This document shows positions 51,272 to 60,714 of a stretch of DNA of 64,000 nucleotides, in pieces; position 1 is the stretch's first letter, and each line of letters begins with the position of its first letter. Source of the DNA: Sphingobium sp. Leaf26 (lineage in GTDB: Bacteria > Pseudomonadota > Alphaproteobacteria > Sphingomonadales > Sphingomonadaceae); assembly GCF_001421665.1 (NCBI RefSeq), contig NZ_LMKV01000003.1, forward strand, positions 1 through 64,000, written 5' to 3'. Both the position numbers and the translations under genes were made by a program. Below the pieces are notes generated by a model. The model saw only the letters and a program-made list of their open reading frames with translations. It searched no databases and had not been told where the DNA came from.

Positions 51272-53076
51272 GACGCGATCAATCTTTCATCTCCATGATG
51301 ACATAATATGCGGCTGCCCTTTTTCAGCGGATGCCGAGGCGGCGGGGTGACGTTGCACAGGCCGTCCACCCGCGCGGCGCAGCGCGGCAGGAACCGGCAC
51401 AGATCGGCATGATCGCCGGTCGCGCCGATCGACGGGGGCGGGGCACCGGCATGGCTTTCCTCCAGCCACCCCGCGCGCATTTCCGGCACCGATCCGATCA
51501 GCAGGTCGGTATAGGGATGGAAGGGGGCCGTCTGGAATGCGGAGCGCGGCCCGGTTTCGACCATGGTGCCGGCATAGAGCACCAATATGTCGTCGCAAAT
51601 GGCGCGTACCGTGGAAATATCATGGCTGATGAACATGGTCGCGATGCCCAGGTCGCGGCGCAGATCGGCCATCAGGTCCAGGATCGCCGCGCCCACTACC
51701 GTATCGAGCGCAGACGTCACCTCGTCGCACAATATCAGCTGCGGGTCGGCCGCCAGCGCGCGGGCCAGGTTGATGCGCTGCTTCTGCCCGCCCGAAAGCC
51801 CGCCGATCGGCCGGTCCGCCAGCGCGGCGGGCAGGCGGATAAGGTCGAGCAGTTCCGCCACCCGCATCCGCACCGCATTGCCCTTCAGCCCATGATAGAA
51901 GGCCAGCGGGCGCTGCAATATCTGCCCCACGCTATGGGCGGGATTGAGCGCGGTGTCGGCGTTCTGGAACACGAGCTGGATGCGGCGGAACTGCTCGCGG
52001 CTGCGCCCCTGCAATCCGGGAGGAAGCGGTTCGCCGTCCAGCAGCACCTGTCCGCTGGCCGGCGGCAGCAGCCCGGCGATCACGCGGGCGATGGTGGACT
52101 TGCCCGAGCCGGACTCGCCGATCACGCCCAAAGTCGCGCCGCGCTCGATCGTCAGGTTGATGTCGCGCAGCACCGGTATGCGCGGCCGGCCATCCTTGCC
52201 GATCTTGCCATAGCCCGCCGTCATCCCCCGGATTTCCAGCAGCGGCGCGGCGGGCAGTTCGGCCTTGGTCGGTGTGGGGCGGATCGCCGGGCGCGCGGCG
52301 GCCATCAGCGTCTTCGTATAATCGTCGGCCGGACGATGCAGGATTTGCGCGGCCGCGCCCGCTTCGCGCATCCGTCCCTGATGGAGGACGACGATCTGGT
52401 CCGCCATCTGCGCCACCACGGCCAGATCATGCGAGACATAGATGGCGGTCGCCCCGCGTTCCAGCACCACCGCCTTGAACGCGCGCAGCACTTCGATCTG
52501 GGTGGTGACGTCCAGCGCGGTGGTCGGTTCGTCCAGGATGACCAGTTCGGGATCGGTGATGAGCGCCATCGCCGCCATCAGCCGCTGCAACTGCCCGCCC
52601 GATAGCTGGTGCGGGTAGCGTGATCCGATCGTATCGGGAAAGGGCAGGGCCAGCGCGCGGAACAGGTCGACCGCCTTCGCTTCGGCCTGCGCACGGGGCA
52701 TCAGGCCATGGATCATCGCCGGTTCGATCACCTGATCCATGATCGTGCGCGACGGGTTGAAGGCGGACGCCGCGCTTTGTGCGATATAGGCGATGCGGTT
52801 GCCGCGCAGGTGCGCCAATGCCGTCCGGTCCAGCGCCGTGATCTCCGCATCGCCGACGCGAATCGAACCGCCCGCGATCGTCGCGCCGGGCCGGGCATGA
52901 CCGAGCAGCGTCAGCGCGATCGTCGTCTTGCCCGATCCGCTTTCGCCGATCAGGGCCAGCACCTCGCCGCGTTTCAGCGCGAAGTCGATGCCGCTGACGA
53001 TCGGGAAGGTTTCGCCCTTCGCGTTTCGCGCGGTGACCAGCAGGCCGTTCACCTCGACATGGGGTCTATCGGTCAT
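51268..53076 (-). CDS. Oligopeptide-type ABC transporter ATPase, fused DppD-DppF
   Basis: The 602-residue protein joins two ATPase domains. The first has Walker A (GESGSGKTT, about 44-52), signature (LSGGQLQRLMAAMAL) and Walker B (LVILDEPTTALD). The second (from about residue 290) has GESGSGKST, LSGGQKQRINLARAL and LILCDEVTSALD. The C-terminal oligopeptide_HPY extension (PYTDLLIGSVPE and CRFLPRCAARVDGLC) marks peptide/nickel-type importers. It energises the permease pair encoded upstream. It overlaps dppC by 4 bases and the ferredoxin gene by 4. Confidence 0.92.
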   Translation of the reverse strand: MTDRPHVEVNGLLVTARNAKGETFPIVSGIDFALKRGEVLALIGESGSGKTTIALTLLGHARPGATIAGGSIRVGDAEITALDRTALAHLRGNRIAYIAQSAASAFNPSRTIMDQVIEPAMIHGLMPRAQAEAKAVDLFRALALPFPDTIGSRYPHQLSGGQLQRLMAAMALITDPELVILDEPTTALDVTTQIEVLRAFKAVVLERGATAIYVSHDLAVVAQMADQIVVLHQGRMREAGAAAQILHRPADDYTKTLMAAARPAIRPTPTKAELPAAPLLEIRGMTAGYGKIGKDGRPRIPVLRDINLTIERGATLGVIGESGSGKSTIARVIAGLLPPASGQVLLDGEPLPPGLQGRSREQFRRIQLVFQNADTALNPAHSVGQILQRPLAFYHGLKGNAVRMRVAELLDLIRLPAALADRPIGGLSGGQKQRINLARALAADPQLILCDEVTSALDTVVGAAILDLMADLRRDLGIATMFISHDISTVRAICDDILVLYAGTMVETGPRSAFQTAPFHPYTDLLIGSVPEMRAGWLEESHAGAPPPSIGATGDHADLCRFLPRCAARVDGLCNVTPPPRHPLKKGSRILCHHGDERLIAS

Positions 53077-53900
53077 CGGCCTTTCCCCCGTCCCGGAAGC
53101 GCGTCGATCAGCAGGTTGACGCCCACGGTCAGCGTGGCGATGGCGACGGCCGGCGCCAATATCGCCAGCGCGCCTTCGCCCAGCCCCGAAATATTCTCGC
53201 GCACCAGCGATCCCAGGTCCGCGTCGGGCGGCTGTACGCCAAGGCCTAGGAAGGACAAGCCCGACAACAGCAGCACGATGAACACGAAGCGCAGGCCGAA
53301 ATCGGCGAGCAACGGGTGGATCATGTTGGGCAGGACTTCGGCGATGGCGATATGGAAGCGGCCCTCGCCGCGGGCGCGGGCGACCTGCACATAATCCATC
53401 TGGGCCAGATTCACTGCAAGCGCGCGGGCGATGCGATAATTGCCGGGGACGTACGTGATGGCCGCGATCAGCAGCAACAGCGGCAGCGAGGAGCCGAAGG
53501 CGGCGACCAGCACCAGCGAGAAAATCTTGGACGGGATGGAAATCAGCATGTCCATGAAGCGCGACAAGGGTTCATCGACCTTCGCGCCACCCACGGCGGC
53601 GGTCAGCGCCAGCGCGGTGCCGGTCGCGCTCGCCAGCATCGCGGCGGCGGCGGCCAGCCCCACCGTATAGCGCGCGCCCGATAGCAGGCGGCTCAGCACA
53701 TCGCGGCCCAGATAATCGCTGCCCAGCCAGTGCGCGGCGGACTGCCCGTCGAACACATCATAGGCGACGAAGGCGCCGACCGGATAGGGCGCCAGCATCG
53801 GCCCGAACAGCGCCACAGCCAGCCAGAAGAGGACCAGCGCCAGCCCGACCTGGCCCGACAGGGGCAATGTTCTGGCGCGGGAGAGAGAAGAAGCGATCAT
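53073..53900 (-). CDS. dppC: Oligopeptide-type ABC permease DppC-like
   Basis: The 275-residue protein has six membrane helices and the DppC pattern: N-terminal AVALFGPMLAPYPVGAF, HWLGSDYLGRDVLSRLLSGAR, and the EAA loop VQVARARGEGRFHIAIAEVLPN. It ends with GVNLLIDALPGRGKGR. It forms the channel with the DppB-like permease. The ATG at 53900 overlaps the dppB stop, and its stop overlaps the ATPase start. Confidence 0.92.
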   Translation of the reverse strand: MIASSLSRARTLPLSGQVGLALVLFWLAVALFGPMLAPYPVGAFVAYDVFDGQSAAHWLGSDYLGRDVLSRLLSGARYTVGLAAAAAMLASATGTALALTAAVGGAKVDEPLSRFMDMLISIPSKIFSLVLVAAFGSSLPLLLLIAAITYVPGNYRIARALAVNLAQMDYVQVARARGEGRFHIAIAEVLPNMIHPLLADFGLRFVFIVLLLSGLSFLGLGVQPPDADLGSLVRENISGLGEGALAILAPAVAIATLTVGVNLLIDALPGRGKGR

Positions 53901-54877
53901 TGCGCGCGCAGCCTGGGGTTGGCGAGGATCGCGGTCACATCCGCAATCAGCATCAGGAGGAGATAGGCCGCGCAGAAGATCATCGCGCAGGCCTGAAGCA
54001 ACGGCATGTCGCGGCTGGTGACGGCGTTGACCATCAGGCTGGCGAGGCCGGGATAGTTGAAGATCGTTTCCACGATCACTGCGCCGCCCAGCAGGTAGGA
54101 GAGGCTGAGCGCCATGGCGTTGACGATCGGCGCGATGGCGTTGGGCATGATGTGTTTGAGCACGACCTGCACCGGCGCGACGCCCTTCAACACCGCCATT
54201 TCGACATAGGGGCGGTCCATCTGGTCGATCACCGCCGCGCGGGTCATGCGCGCCATCTGGGCGATGACGATGACGCTGAGCGTCAGGATCGGCATGGCGA
54301 CGCCGCGCAGATAATCGCCCCATGTCATTTCCTCCGACGCCAGCGCGATGGAGGGCAGCCAGCGCAGCTTCACCGAGAAGATCAGCACGGCGATGGTCGC
54401 GACCAGAAATTCGGGCACCGCCACCATCGAGAGGGTCACGACATTGAGCGCGCGATCCAGTCGTCCGCCCCGGTTCATCGCGGACCCGATGCCGATCGCC
54501 AGCGCCACCGGCACCGCCACCAGAGCCGTGAGCGCAGCCAGCAACAGGCTGTTGGGCAGGCGTTCGGCAATCACTTCCGACACGGGCATATTGGCGACCA
54601 GCGACTGGCCTGGATCGCCGCTCACCATGCCGGTCAGCCAACTGGCGTAGCGGACATAGGCGGGGCGATCGAGGCCCATGTCATGGCGCAATGCCGCGAT
54701 CTGCTGCGGCGTGGCGCTCTGGCCCAGCGCTTCCTGCGCTGCGTCGCCGGGCAGGAGTTGCGCGATGACGAAGATCGTCACCGACACCAGCAACAGGGTG
54801 AGCAGCGAGGATGCGAAGCGCTTGCCCGTCAGGACCAGCGCAGCCTTCATGCCGCTTTGGGAGGAGCCACCCGCCAT
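53897..54877 (-). CDS. dppB: Oligopeptide-type ABC permease DppB-like
   Basis: The 326-residue protein has six membrane helices; the N-terminal RFASSLLTLLLVSVTIFVIAQLLPGD leads to YASWLTGMVSGDPGQSLVA. The EAA loop (VEMAVLKGVAPVQVVLKHIMPNAIAP) and the terminal ILANPRLRAQ segment are typical of DppB. The ATG at 54877 overlaps the binding-protein stop; a shorter start at 54850 is possible. It is part of the same coupled operon. Confidence 0.9.
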   Translation of the reverse strand: MAGGSSQSGMKAALVLTGKRFASSLLTLLLVSVTIFVIAQLLPGDAAQEALGQSATPQQIAALRHDMGLDRPAYVRYASWLTGMVSGDPGQSLVANMPVSEVIAERLPNSLLLAALTALVAVPVALAIGIGSAMNRGGRLDRALNVVTLSMVAVPEFLVATIAVLIFSVKLRWLPSIALASEEMTWGDYLRGVAMPILTLSVIVIAQMARMTRAAVIDQMDRPYVEMAVLKGVAPVQVVLKHIMPNAIAPIVNAMALSLSYLLGGAVIVETIFNYPGLASLMVNAVTSRDMPLLQACAMIFCAAYLLLMLIADVTAILANPRLRAQ

Positions 54878-56418
54878 CAGCCTTCCCACCAGACATGTTC
54901 GGAAAATTGATAGCCCATCAGGCCGCCCGTGGACATCGGATAGAGGCCCTTCAACCGCCGGTCATACCCATCGATCAGGCTGATGAAGACCGGGATGCCG
55001 ACGCCGCAATGGTCGCGGACCAGTCCCTGCATCTCGCCGTAAAGCTGCTTGCGCCGCGCCTGATCGGCCTCGCCCCGCGCCTCCAGCAACAGTCTGTCGA
55101 AACGCGGATTTTTCCACCCGCTCTCGTTCCAGGCAGCATCGGATTTGTAGAAGAGGCTGAACAGCAGGTCTGCGGTCGGGCGCGGGTTGGTGTTGCCGAA
55201 ACCCAGCGGGTGCTTCATCCAGTGGGTCGACCAGTAACCGTCTGCCGGCACCCGGTTGACCGCCAGCTTCAGCCCCACGCGCGATCCATATTCCTGCAAT
55301 ATCGACGCCATGTCGACCGATCCGTCGGCGGCGGGCGAGGCATAGACGGGCAGGCGCACACCGGTCAGGCCCGCGCGCTGCAAATGCCATTTCGCCTTGT
55401 CGAGATCGAGCGACCGCTGCGGCAGGTCGGCGCGATAATAGGGGTGGAAGGGCGGGATCGGATGATCGTTGGCGATCGTGGCATAGCCGCGATAGAGCGC
55501 GCGCTTGATGAGCGGCCGGTCGATCAGATATTTCATCGCGGCGACGAAATGCGGATTGCCGGTCGGCAACTGGCGCTGCTGCATGATGAGGTTGGTGTAG
55601 AGGCCCGACTGGGTTTCCAGCAGGGCATGGCCGCGCGAGGCCATGATGCGCCTGGTGGACCGCGGATTGACCGCGATCACCAGATGGACGTCGCCCGACA
55701 GCAGCGCATTGACGCGACTGACCTCGTCGGGGATCCCGATCAGCTCGATCTCGTCCAGATAGGGTTTGCCCGCTTTCCAGAAATTGGGGTTCCGCCGCGC
55801 CAGCGTCCGCACGCCGGGGCTGAACTGCGCGCACTTGTAGGGACCGGTGCCGTTGGCGGTCCGAAAATCCTTCGTGCCCGCGCGCAGGATCAGGAAATGG
55901 GACTGGGCCAATATGGCGGGCAGGTCGGCATTGGGACCGATCAGGGTGATGACGACATCGCGGCTGCCCACTGCCTTCACCTGTGCGAATTGCTCCGCGA
56001 TCGGCGCCATCTTCGATCCCGTCGCCGGGTCTTTATGGCGCAGCAGCGACCAGACGACGTCCTGTGCCGTCAGCGTTGCACCATCATGGAACGTCACGCC
56101 CTTGCGCAGGCGGACATGCCAGACCTTCTGGTCGCTGCTCTCGATCCGTTCCGCCAGCGCCGGGCGGGGGACCAGATGGCGGTCCATTTCAGTGAGGCCG
56201 CTGTAGAACATATAATGGCGCACATAGTCGGTCGACAGCGCGCCCTTGGCGGGATCGAGCGTGTCGGCGGTCGAGCTGGACAGGCTGGCGACGCGGATGC
56301 GGCCGCCCTTGCGCGGCCTGCTCGCCGCCAGCGCACCGTCGGGCAGGATCAGCCCGGCGCCAAGGCCAAGCCCCGCACCAATGAGATCACGCCGGGAAAA
56401 GGGCGGCATATCGTCCAT
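54877..56418 (-). CDS. ABC transporter solute-binding protein (SBP_bac_5, Tat-exported)
   Basis: The 513-residue protein begins with a twin-arginine signal (PPFSRRDLIGAGLGLGAGL, residues 5-23) and carries the SBP family 5 domain. Its motifs are DTLDPAKGALSTDYVRHYMF, VWHVRLRKGVTFHDGATLTA, ANGTGPYKCAQFSPGV and RIMASRGHALLETQSG, with YWSTHWMKHPLGFGNTNP further on. It delivers its ligand to the DppBC permeases. Export by Tat is notable, since most relatives use Sec. The ATG at 56418 overlaps the oxidase gene's stop, so earlier in-frame starts are not needed. Confidence 0.88.
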   Translation of the reverse strand: MDDMPPFSRRDLIGAGLGLGAGLILPDGALAASRPRKGGRIRVASLSSSTADTLDPAKGALSTDYVRHYMFYSGLTEMDRHLVPRPALAERIESSDQKVWHVRLRKGVTFHDGATLTAQDVVWSLLRHKDPATGSKMAPIAEQFAQVKAVGSRDVVITLIGPNADLPAILAQSHFLILRAGTKDFRTANGTGPYKCAQFSPGVRTLARRNPNFWKAGKPYLDEIELIGIPDEVSRVNALLSGDVHLVIAVNPRSTRRIMASRGHALLETQSGLYTNLIMQQRQLPTGNPHFVAAMKYLIDRPLIKRALYRGYATIANDHPIPPFHPYYRADLPQRSLDLDKAKWHLQRAGLTGVRLPVYASPAADGSVDMASILQEYGSRVGLKLAVNRVPADGYWSTHWMKHPLGFGNTNPRPTADLLFSLFYKSDAAWNESGWKNPRFDRLLLEARGEADQARRKQLYGEMQGLVRDHCGVGIPVFISLIDGYDRRLKGLYPMSTGGLMGYQFSEHVWWEG

Positions 56419-57701
56419 CAATGGATCACATCCTGCCATTTGTACCACAGGCCCACCAGCGGCAGGAACCAGGGCTTGCCGAAATGGCCGGGCACGCTGG
56501 GCCAGTCGAGGCTATCCCAGGGGTTGGCGGCCGGTTCGCCGCTCATCACCCGCGCCATCTGTTGGCCCATATAGGTGGCCATCTGCACGCCATGGCCGCT
56601 ATAGCCCATCGAATAATAAAGCCCGTCCTGTTCGCCCGCGCGCGGCAGGCGGTCGGCGGTCAGGTCCACCATCCCGCCCCACACATAGTCGATGCCCACG
56701 CCTTTCAAGGCCGGGAAAATCTCGCCCATGGTCTGCACCAGGATATGGCCGCTCTTCATGTCCGAACGCGGGTCGCTGATGGCGAAGCGGGCGCGGCCGC
56801 CGAAGATCAGCCGGTTGTCGGGGGCCAGCCGGAAATAATTGCCGATATTCTTGCTGGTCACATAATTGCGCCGTCCCGGCAGCAGACGATCGACCAAGGC
56901 GTCGTCCAGCGGCTCGGTCGCGATGATGAAGCTGCCGACCGACACGATCCGGCGGCGGAAGAAGCCGAACGGGCCGGTCGAGGGCGCGCCGCCGGTCGCG
57001 ACCAGCAACTGCTTTGCCGTCACCGTCCCGCGTGAGGAGGTCACGCGCCATCCCTGCGGCACCCGCTGGAAATCGGTGACGTCGGCATTTTCATAGACCT
57101 GCGCACCGGCCCGTACTGCGGCTTCGGCCAAGCCCACGCCGAACCGGCCGGGATGGACCTGCGCGCTGGTCGTCTGGACGAGGGCGCCGTGGAAGGCGTC
57201 CGATCCCACTTCCTCCCTTATGCGCTCCGGCGGCACGAGGCGGACATTCTCGTCCACCTCCGCCGCCAGCAAATCATGCGCGCGCACCAGCTTGTCATAA
57301 TGGGCAGGCTTGGCCGCCAGCTTCATCCGGCCGCAGCGGTTGAAGCTGCAATCAATGCCCTCTTCGCGCGCCAGCCGCTCCACCATATCGACGGCGTCGC
57401 AATGCGCGCGATAATAGGCCTTGGCGATATCCTTGCCGAACCGGGCGGAAAGGGCGCCATAATCATGGGCCGTGCCGTTATTGCACTGGCCTCCGTTGCG
57501 ACCCGAAGCCTCGCCTACGACGCGCCCCTTCTCCAGCAGCACGACGCGCGCGCCGCGCCTGGCCAGCGCCAGCGCCGCCGACAGGCCGGTAAAGCCGCCG
57601 CCGATGATGGCGACGTCAACCGTTCCGTCGACACCACCCTTGGCCCCGCCGGTGAAGGGCGGGGCACTGGCCAGCCAGTAGGAGAGGGGGGATGCGTCCA
57701 T
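56418..57701 (-). CDS. FAD-dependent amine oxidase-like protein (PuuB-type)
   Basis: The 427-residue protein has the DAO dinucleotide fold VAIIGGGFTGLSAALALARRG near residue 30 and EASGRNGGQCNNG (a flavin-linking region typical of PuuB and related gamma-glutamylputrescine oxidases). Later come VHPGRFGVGLAEAAVRAG and GLYYSMGYSGHGVQMATYMG. It would oxidise an amine of the imported substrate with release of peroxide and ammonia. It sits 5 bp after the dehalogenase gene and overlaps the binding-protein gene. The ATG at 57701 was picked over upstream in-frame starts that enter the neighbour. Confidence 0.87.
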   Translation of the reverse strand: MDASPLSYWLASAPPFTGGAKGGVDGTVDVAIIGGGFTGLSAALALARRGARVVLLEKGRVVGEASGRNGGQCNNGTAHDYGALSARFGKDIAKAYYRAHCDAVDMVERLAREEGIDCSFNRCGRMKLAAKPAHYDKLVRAHDLLAAEVDENVRLVPPERIREEVGSDAFHGALVQTTSAQVHPGRFGVGLAEAAVRAGAQVYENADVTDFQRVPQGWRVTSSRGTVTAKQLLVATGGAPSTGPFGFFRRRIVSVGSFIIATEPLDDALVDRLLPGRRNYVTSKNIGNYFRLAPDNRLIFGGRARFAISDPRSDMKSGHILVQTMGEIFPALKGVGIDYVWGGMVDLTADRLPRAGEQDGLYYSMGYSGHGVQMATYMGQQMARVMSGEPAANPWDSLDWPSVPGHFGKPWFLPLVGLWYKWQDVIH

Positions 57702-57706
57702 GCCGC

Positions 57707-58375
57707 TTACAGGCCGACGACCGCAGGCAGGCAACCGATATGGGGGATTTCGACATCGCGATAGAAGGGGTTGGACGGCTCATGCCCGCGACCCACGAAC
57801 ACGCGGCAACCGAAATGCAGGTCGGTCGCCGTATTCTGGTCATACCGGAAACTGGACGAAACGTGCATCATCTCTTCGGGCTTCGCGCCAAGCTGGTCGA
57901 ACATATATTCGAATGCCTGCATGCGCGGCTTGTAAGCCTGTGCCATCTGCGCGGTGTAGACCGCGTGGAACGGCGCGCCCAGCATGCCGACATTATGATG
58001 GATCTGGTCGTTCATCGCGTTGGACAGGATGACGAGCGGGATCTTGTCGCCGATCTTGGACAGGCCGGCTGCGACATCGTCATGCGGCCCCCAGGTCGGC
58101 ACGGCGGCATAGACCGCGTCGGCATCCGCTTCCTTATAGGCAACGCCCCATTTCTGGCAGGTGCGGCGCAGCGAGTTGCGGATGATTTCCTGATAGGGTT
58201 CCCAGTCGCCCATCACCTGGTCGAAACGATAGGCGCCCCAGTCCTTGCAGAAGGCGGGCAGATTTTCCGCCGCGATCCGGTCGGCCATGAAGGCGGTCGC
58301 CATTTCGGTCATGCGGAAACGGGTCAGCGTGCCATAGCAGTCGAAGCTGATATATTTGGGCCGGAAATTGGGCAT
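57707..58375 (-). CDS. HAD-family haloacid dehalogenase-like hydrolase (type II)
   Basis: The 222-residue cytoplasmic protein has the HAD motif I YISFDCYGTLTRF (nucleophile Asp near residue 12) and VILSNAMNDQIHHNV (motif II). Motif III contains AYKPRMQAFEYM, and motif IV HVSSSFRYDQNTATDLH. It groups with L-2-haloacid dehalogenase type II enzymes, though many members act on other substrates. It is the first gene of the operon running to 48484. The ATG at 58375 is preceded by an AAGGA-containing stretch. Confidence 0.88.
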   Translation of the reverse strand: MPNFRPKYISFDCYGTLTRFRMTEMATAFMADRIAAENLPAFCKDWGAYRFDQVMGDWEPYQEIIRNSLRRTCQKWGVAYKEADADAVYAAVPTWGPHDDVAAGLSKIGDKIPLVILSNAMNDQIHHNVGMLGAPFHAVYTAQMAQAYKPRMQAFEYMFDQLGAKPEEMMHVSSSFRYDQNTATDLHFGCRVFVGRGHEPSNPFYRDVEIPHIGCLPAVVGL

Positions 58376-58613
58376 CGGCGGAGCGTCCTTTGCGGGTTCT
58401 ACGATGGGCTTGATAGCCGTTTGACTGGCAGCATTACGACATGGCGGAGCCGGAACATGCACCCGATTGGTTCGGGTCGAGGGGCAGATTCCGGCCTTTT
58501 ATGGCATGGCATTCGGCATCATTTGCCGTGCCGCTTTCGTGCGTTCGATATGCGCGGGATCATAGCGGAAAAGCCCGATCCGGCACGGATGTGCGGCATG
58601 GAATGTCGCACGC

Positions 58614-59540
58614 TCAATAGCCCCGGTCGCGCGCGACTTCGCCATCCATCGGCTGGCCCGCGGAAAAGCGCCGGATATTGGCGATGAGCGCGCGTGCTGC
58701 GCCATCCGGGCGGGTCATGCTGGCGATATGCGGCGTGATCATGATGCGCGGATGCGCCCAGAACGGATGGTCGGCTGGCAACGGTTCGGGGTCGGTCACG
58801 TCCAGCACGGCGCCTGAAAGATGCGCTTCGTCGAGCAGGGACAGCAGATCATGCTCCTCCAGATGCGGTCCCCGTCCCACATTGATGAGGGCTGCGCCTT
58901 GTGGCAGTTTCGACAGGCTGTCCCGGCACAAGATGCCGCGCGTCTCTTCGGTCAGCGGCAGCAGGCAGATCAGGATGTCGCACCGGCCCAAAAAGGCTGG
59001 CAGCGCGTCCGCGCCCGCATGACAGTCCACACCCTCGATCGCGCCGCCCGACCGGCTCCATCCCGACAGCGGGAAGCCGAAGGGTTTGAGCGCCTGCAAC
59101 ACCGCCTGTCCCAGATTGCCGAGGCCCATCACGCCGATCCGCCGCTCGCCAGCAGGCTTCAGCTTGATCGGTGCCCAGCGCGCCTCTTTCTGCGCCTCGC
59201 GATAGTCGATCAGGTTCCGGTGCAGCGCCAGCACGGCCATGGTCGCATATTCGACCATGCCAGCCGTAATGCCCGGCTCGATCATGCGCACGACCCGGAT
59301 ATGGGGTGGCAGGACCATCATGTCGAACTGGTCGATACCCGCGCCGATCGAGAACAGGATTTCCAGATTGGGCAGGCTGGCGATCAGTTCGGCGGACGGC
59401 GCCCAGGCGGCGAGATAGCGGATCGCGGCCGGATCATAGGGCTGGGCTGGATCGACAAAGGCGATATCCGGCGCCTCCGCCGCGAAAATACCGCGCCAGA
59501 TGCGGCCGCGTTCGGGATCGGATGTGTAGAGCAGGGTCAT
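58614..59540 (-). CDS. ghrA: 2-hydroxyacid dehydrogenase, glyoxylate/hydroxypyruvate reductase A-like
   Basis: The 308-residue protein has an N-terminal substrate domain and a Rossmann NAD(P) domain: RRIGVMGLGNLGQAVLQALKPFG near residues 135-157. GWSRSGG follows, then LPLTEETRGILC, the INVGRGPHLEE catalytic-Arg region and HPRIMITPHIASMTRP with the catalytic His. It reduces glyoxylate or hydroxypyruvate. It starts 4 bases inside the PepSY gene's end, so the two are translated together. Downstream a 238-base gap separates it from the dehalogenase operon; no gene was found there. Confidence 0.85.
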   Translation of the reverse strand: MTLLYTSDPERGRIWRGIFAAEAPDIAFVDPAQPYDPAAIRYLAAWAPSAELIASLPNLEILFSIGAGIDQFDMMVLPPHIRVVRMIEPGITAGMVEYATMAVLALHRNLIDYREAQKEARWAPIKLKPAGERRIGVMGLGNLGQAVLQALKPFGFPLSGWSRSGGAIEGVDCHAGADALPAFLGRCDILICLLPLTEETRGILCRDSLSKLPQGAALINVGRGPHLEEHDLLSLLDEAHLSGAVLDVTDPEPLPADHPFWAHPRIMITPHIASMTRPDGAARALIANIRRFSAGQPMDGEVARDRGY

Positions 59541-60577
59541 GCAGTTATCTTTCGAGCGGGGCGGCGACGCCGGGCGGCAGCTTGCCACCACATGACGGGG
59601 CCGGATAGCGCGAGCGTTGCGAGGGCAAGCGCGACGATCAGCAGCAGCGCCGGACCAGCCGGGCCGATCGCCTCGCCGCTATGGACGGGCAGGACGATCA
59701 TCCACAGCGCGCCATTCTGCTCGGCGCGGACGGCGCTGATGATATGGGGCAGGCGGAGGGTGACGATGGCGCGATGCACGGCGCGGCTGTTGCGCTCGGG
59801 AGCGTGGAAGTTGACGATCAGGCGGTCGCCGTCGATCCGAACGTCGCGCAGGCTTTTGTTAGGAAAAGCGCTCTGCGCCAGTGTCAGGCTACGGTCGATC
59901 GCGGTGGCGGGCGCGGCAATCGGCGCTGCCGTCGCGTCGTTGCCGACACTTTCGGGCAGCACCAGCATCAGGCCGGTAACGGCGAGCAGCGCCAGCAAAG
60001 CGGCCGCCACGACTCCGATCGTCCGATGCACCTGTCGCAACACAAGTCGCGGGGACAGCGTCCAGCGGATAGCCAGCGCCTTGCCCGGATTGCGCTTGGG
60101 CCACCAGAAAGCGAGGCCGCTCACCGCCATCGTCAGCAGGGCGAGCGCATTCAGCGCGACGATGGTCATGCCGGCTTTGCCCGCGATCAGACGATAATGG
60201 ATCTGTAACGCGGCCTCGACGGGGAAATGCACCAGACGACCCGCGCGCAGCACGCGTCCGCCGGTCGGATCGACCGACGCATAGCGCGTCCGTCCGCTAT
60301 CGTCGCTCAACTGCGCGAACCAGGTCGCGTCTTGGGCATCCGGTGCGAAAAGGCGCGTTACGTGATAGCCGGGCATGGCATGGCCAGCCTGTTCGACTGC
60401 GCGACCGGCAGAATAAGCGCGGCCGGTCGCCCGGCTTGTCATGCCGACGGGATCGATCATTCGCGCAACCGGTCCGCGATAGAGCAGCAAAGCGCCGGTC
60501 AGCGCCTGAACCAGCAGGAACGCCGCCATGGCAAGGCCAAGGACGCGGTGAATGCGGAGCCATGTCGCGCGGGTCAT
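59537..60577 (-). CDS. PepSY-associated transmembrane protein (iron-uptake type)
   Basis: The 346-residue protein has the PepSY_TM layout: WLRIHRVLGLAMAAFLLVQALTGA at residues 5-28 and a periplasmic PepSY-like domain. HFPVEAALQIHYRLIAGKAGM comes next, then two helices near 175-215 (including the RQVHRTIGVVAAALLALLAVTG segment). A second periplasmic region follows, then a final helix near 315-335. Such proteins are commonly encoded after siderophore TonB receptors and are thought to reduce ferric complexes. Here a siderophore-type receptor lies directly upstream (60715-62847). It overlaps the 2-hydroxyacid dehydrogenase by 4 bases. Confidence 0.85.
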   Translation of the reverse strand: MTRATWLRIHRVLGLAMAAFLLVQALTGALLLYRGPVARMIDPVGMTSRATGRAYSAGRAVEQAGHAMPGYHVTRLFAPDAQDATWFAQLSDDSGRTRYASVDPTGGRVLRAGRLVHFPVEAALQIHYRLIAGKAGMTIVALNALALLTMAVSGLAFWWPKRNPGKALAIRWTLSPRLVLRQVHRTIGVVAAALLALLAVTGLMLVLPESVGNDATAAPIAAPATAIDRSLTLAQSAFPNKSLRDVRIDGDRLIVNFHAPERNSRAVHRAIVTLRLPHIISAVRAEQNGALWMIVLPVHSGEAIGPAGPALLLIVALALATLALSGPVMWWQAAARRRRPARKITA

Positions 60578-60714
60578 GCAGCGCCTCTTGCGGTCGAAAA
60601 GACAATACCACCGGCATCTCCATCGCTCGCAGGCCCAAGGCTTGGATGCCCAGAGCGTGGAGGAAAGAGATGCCGGCGGCCGGGGTCGGGACGGGCGCGC
60701 CCCGACCTATGCCA

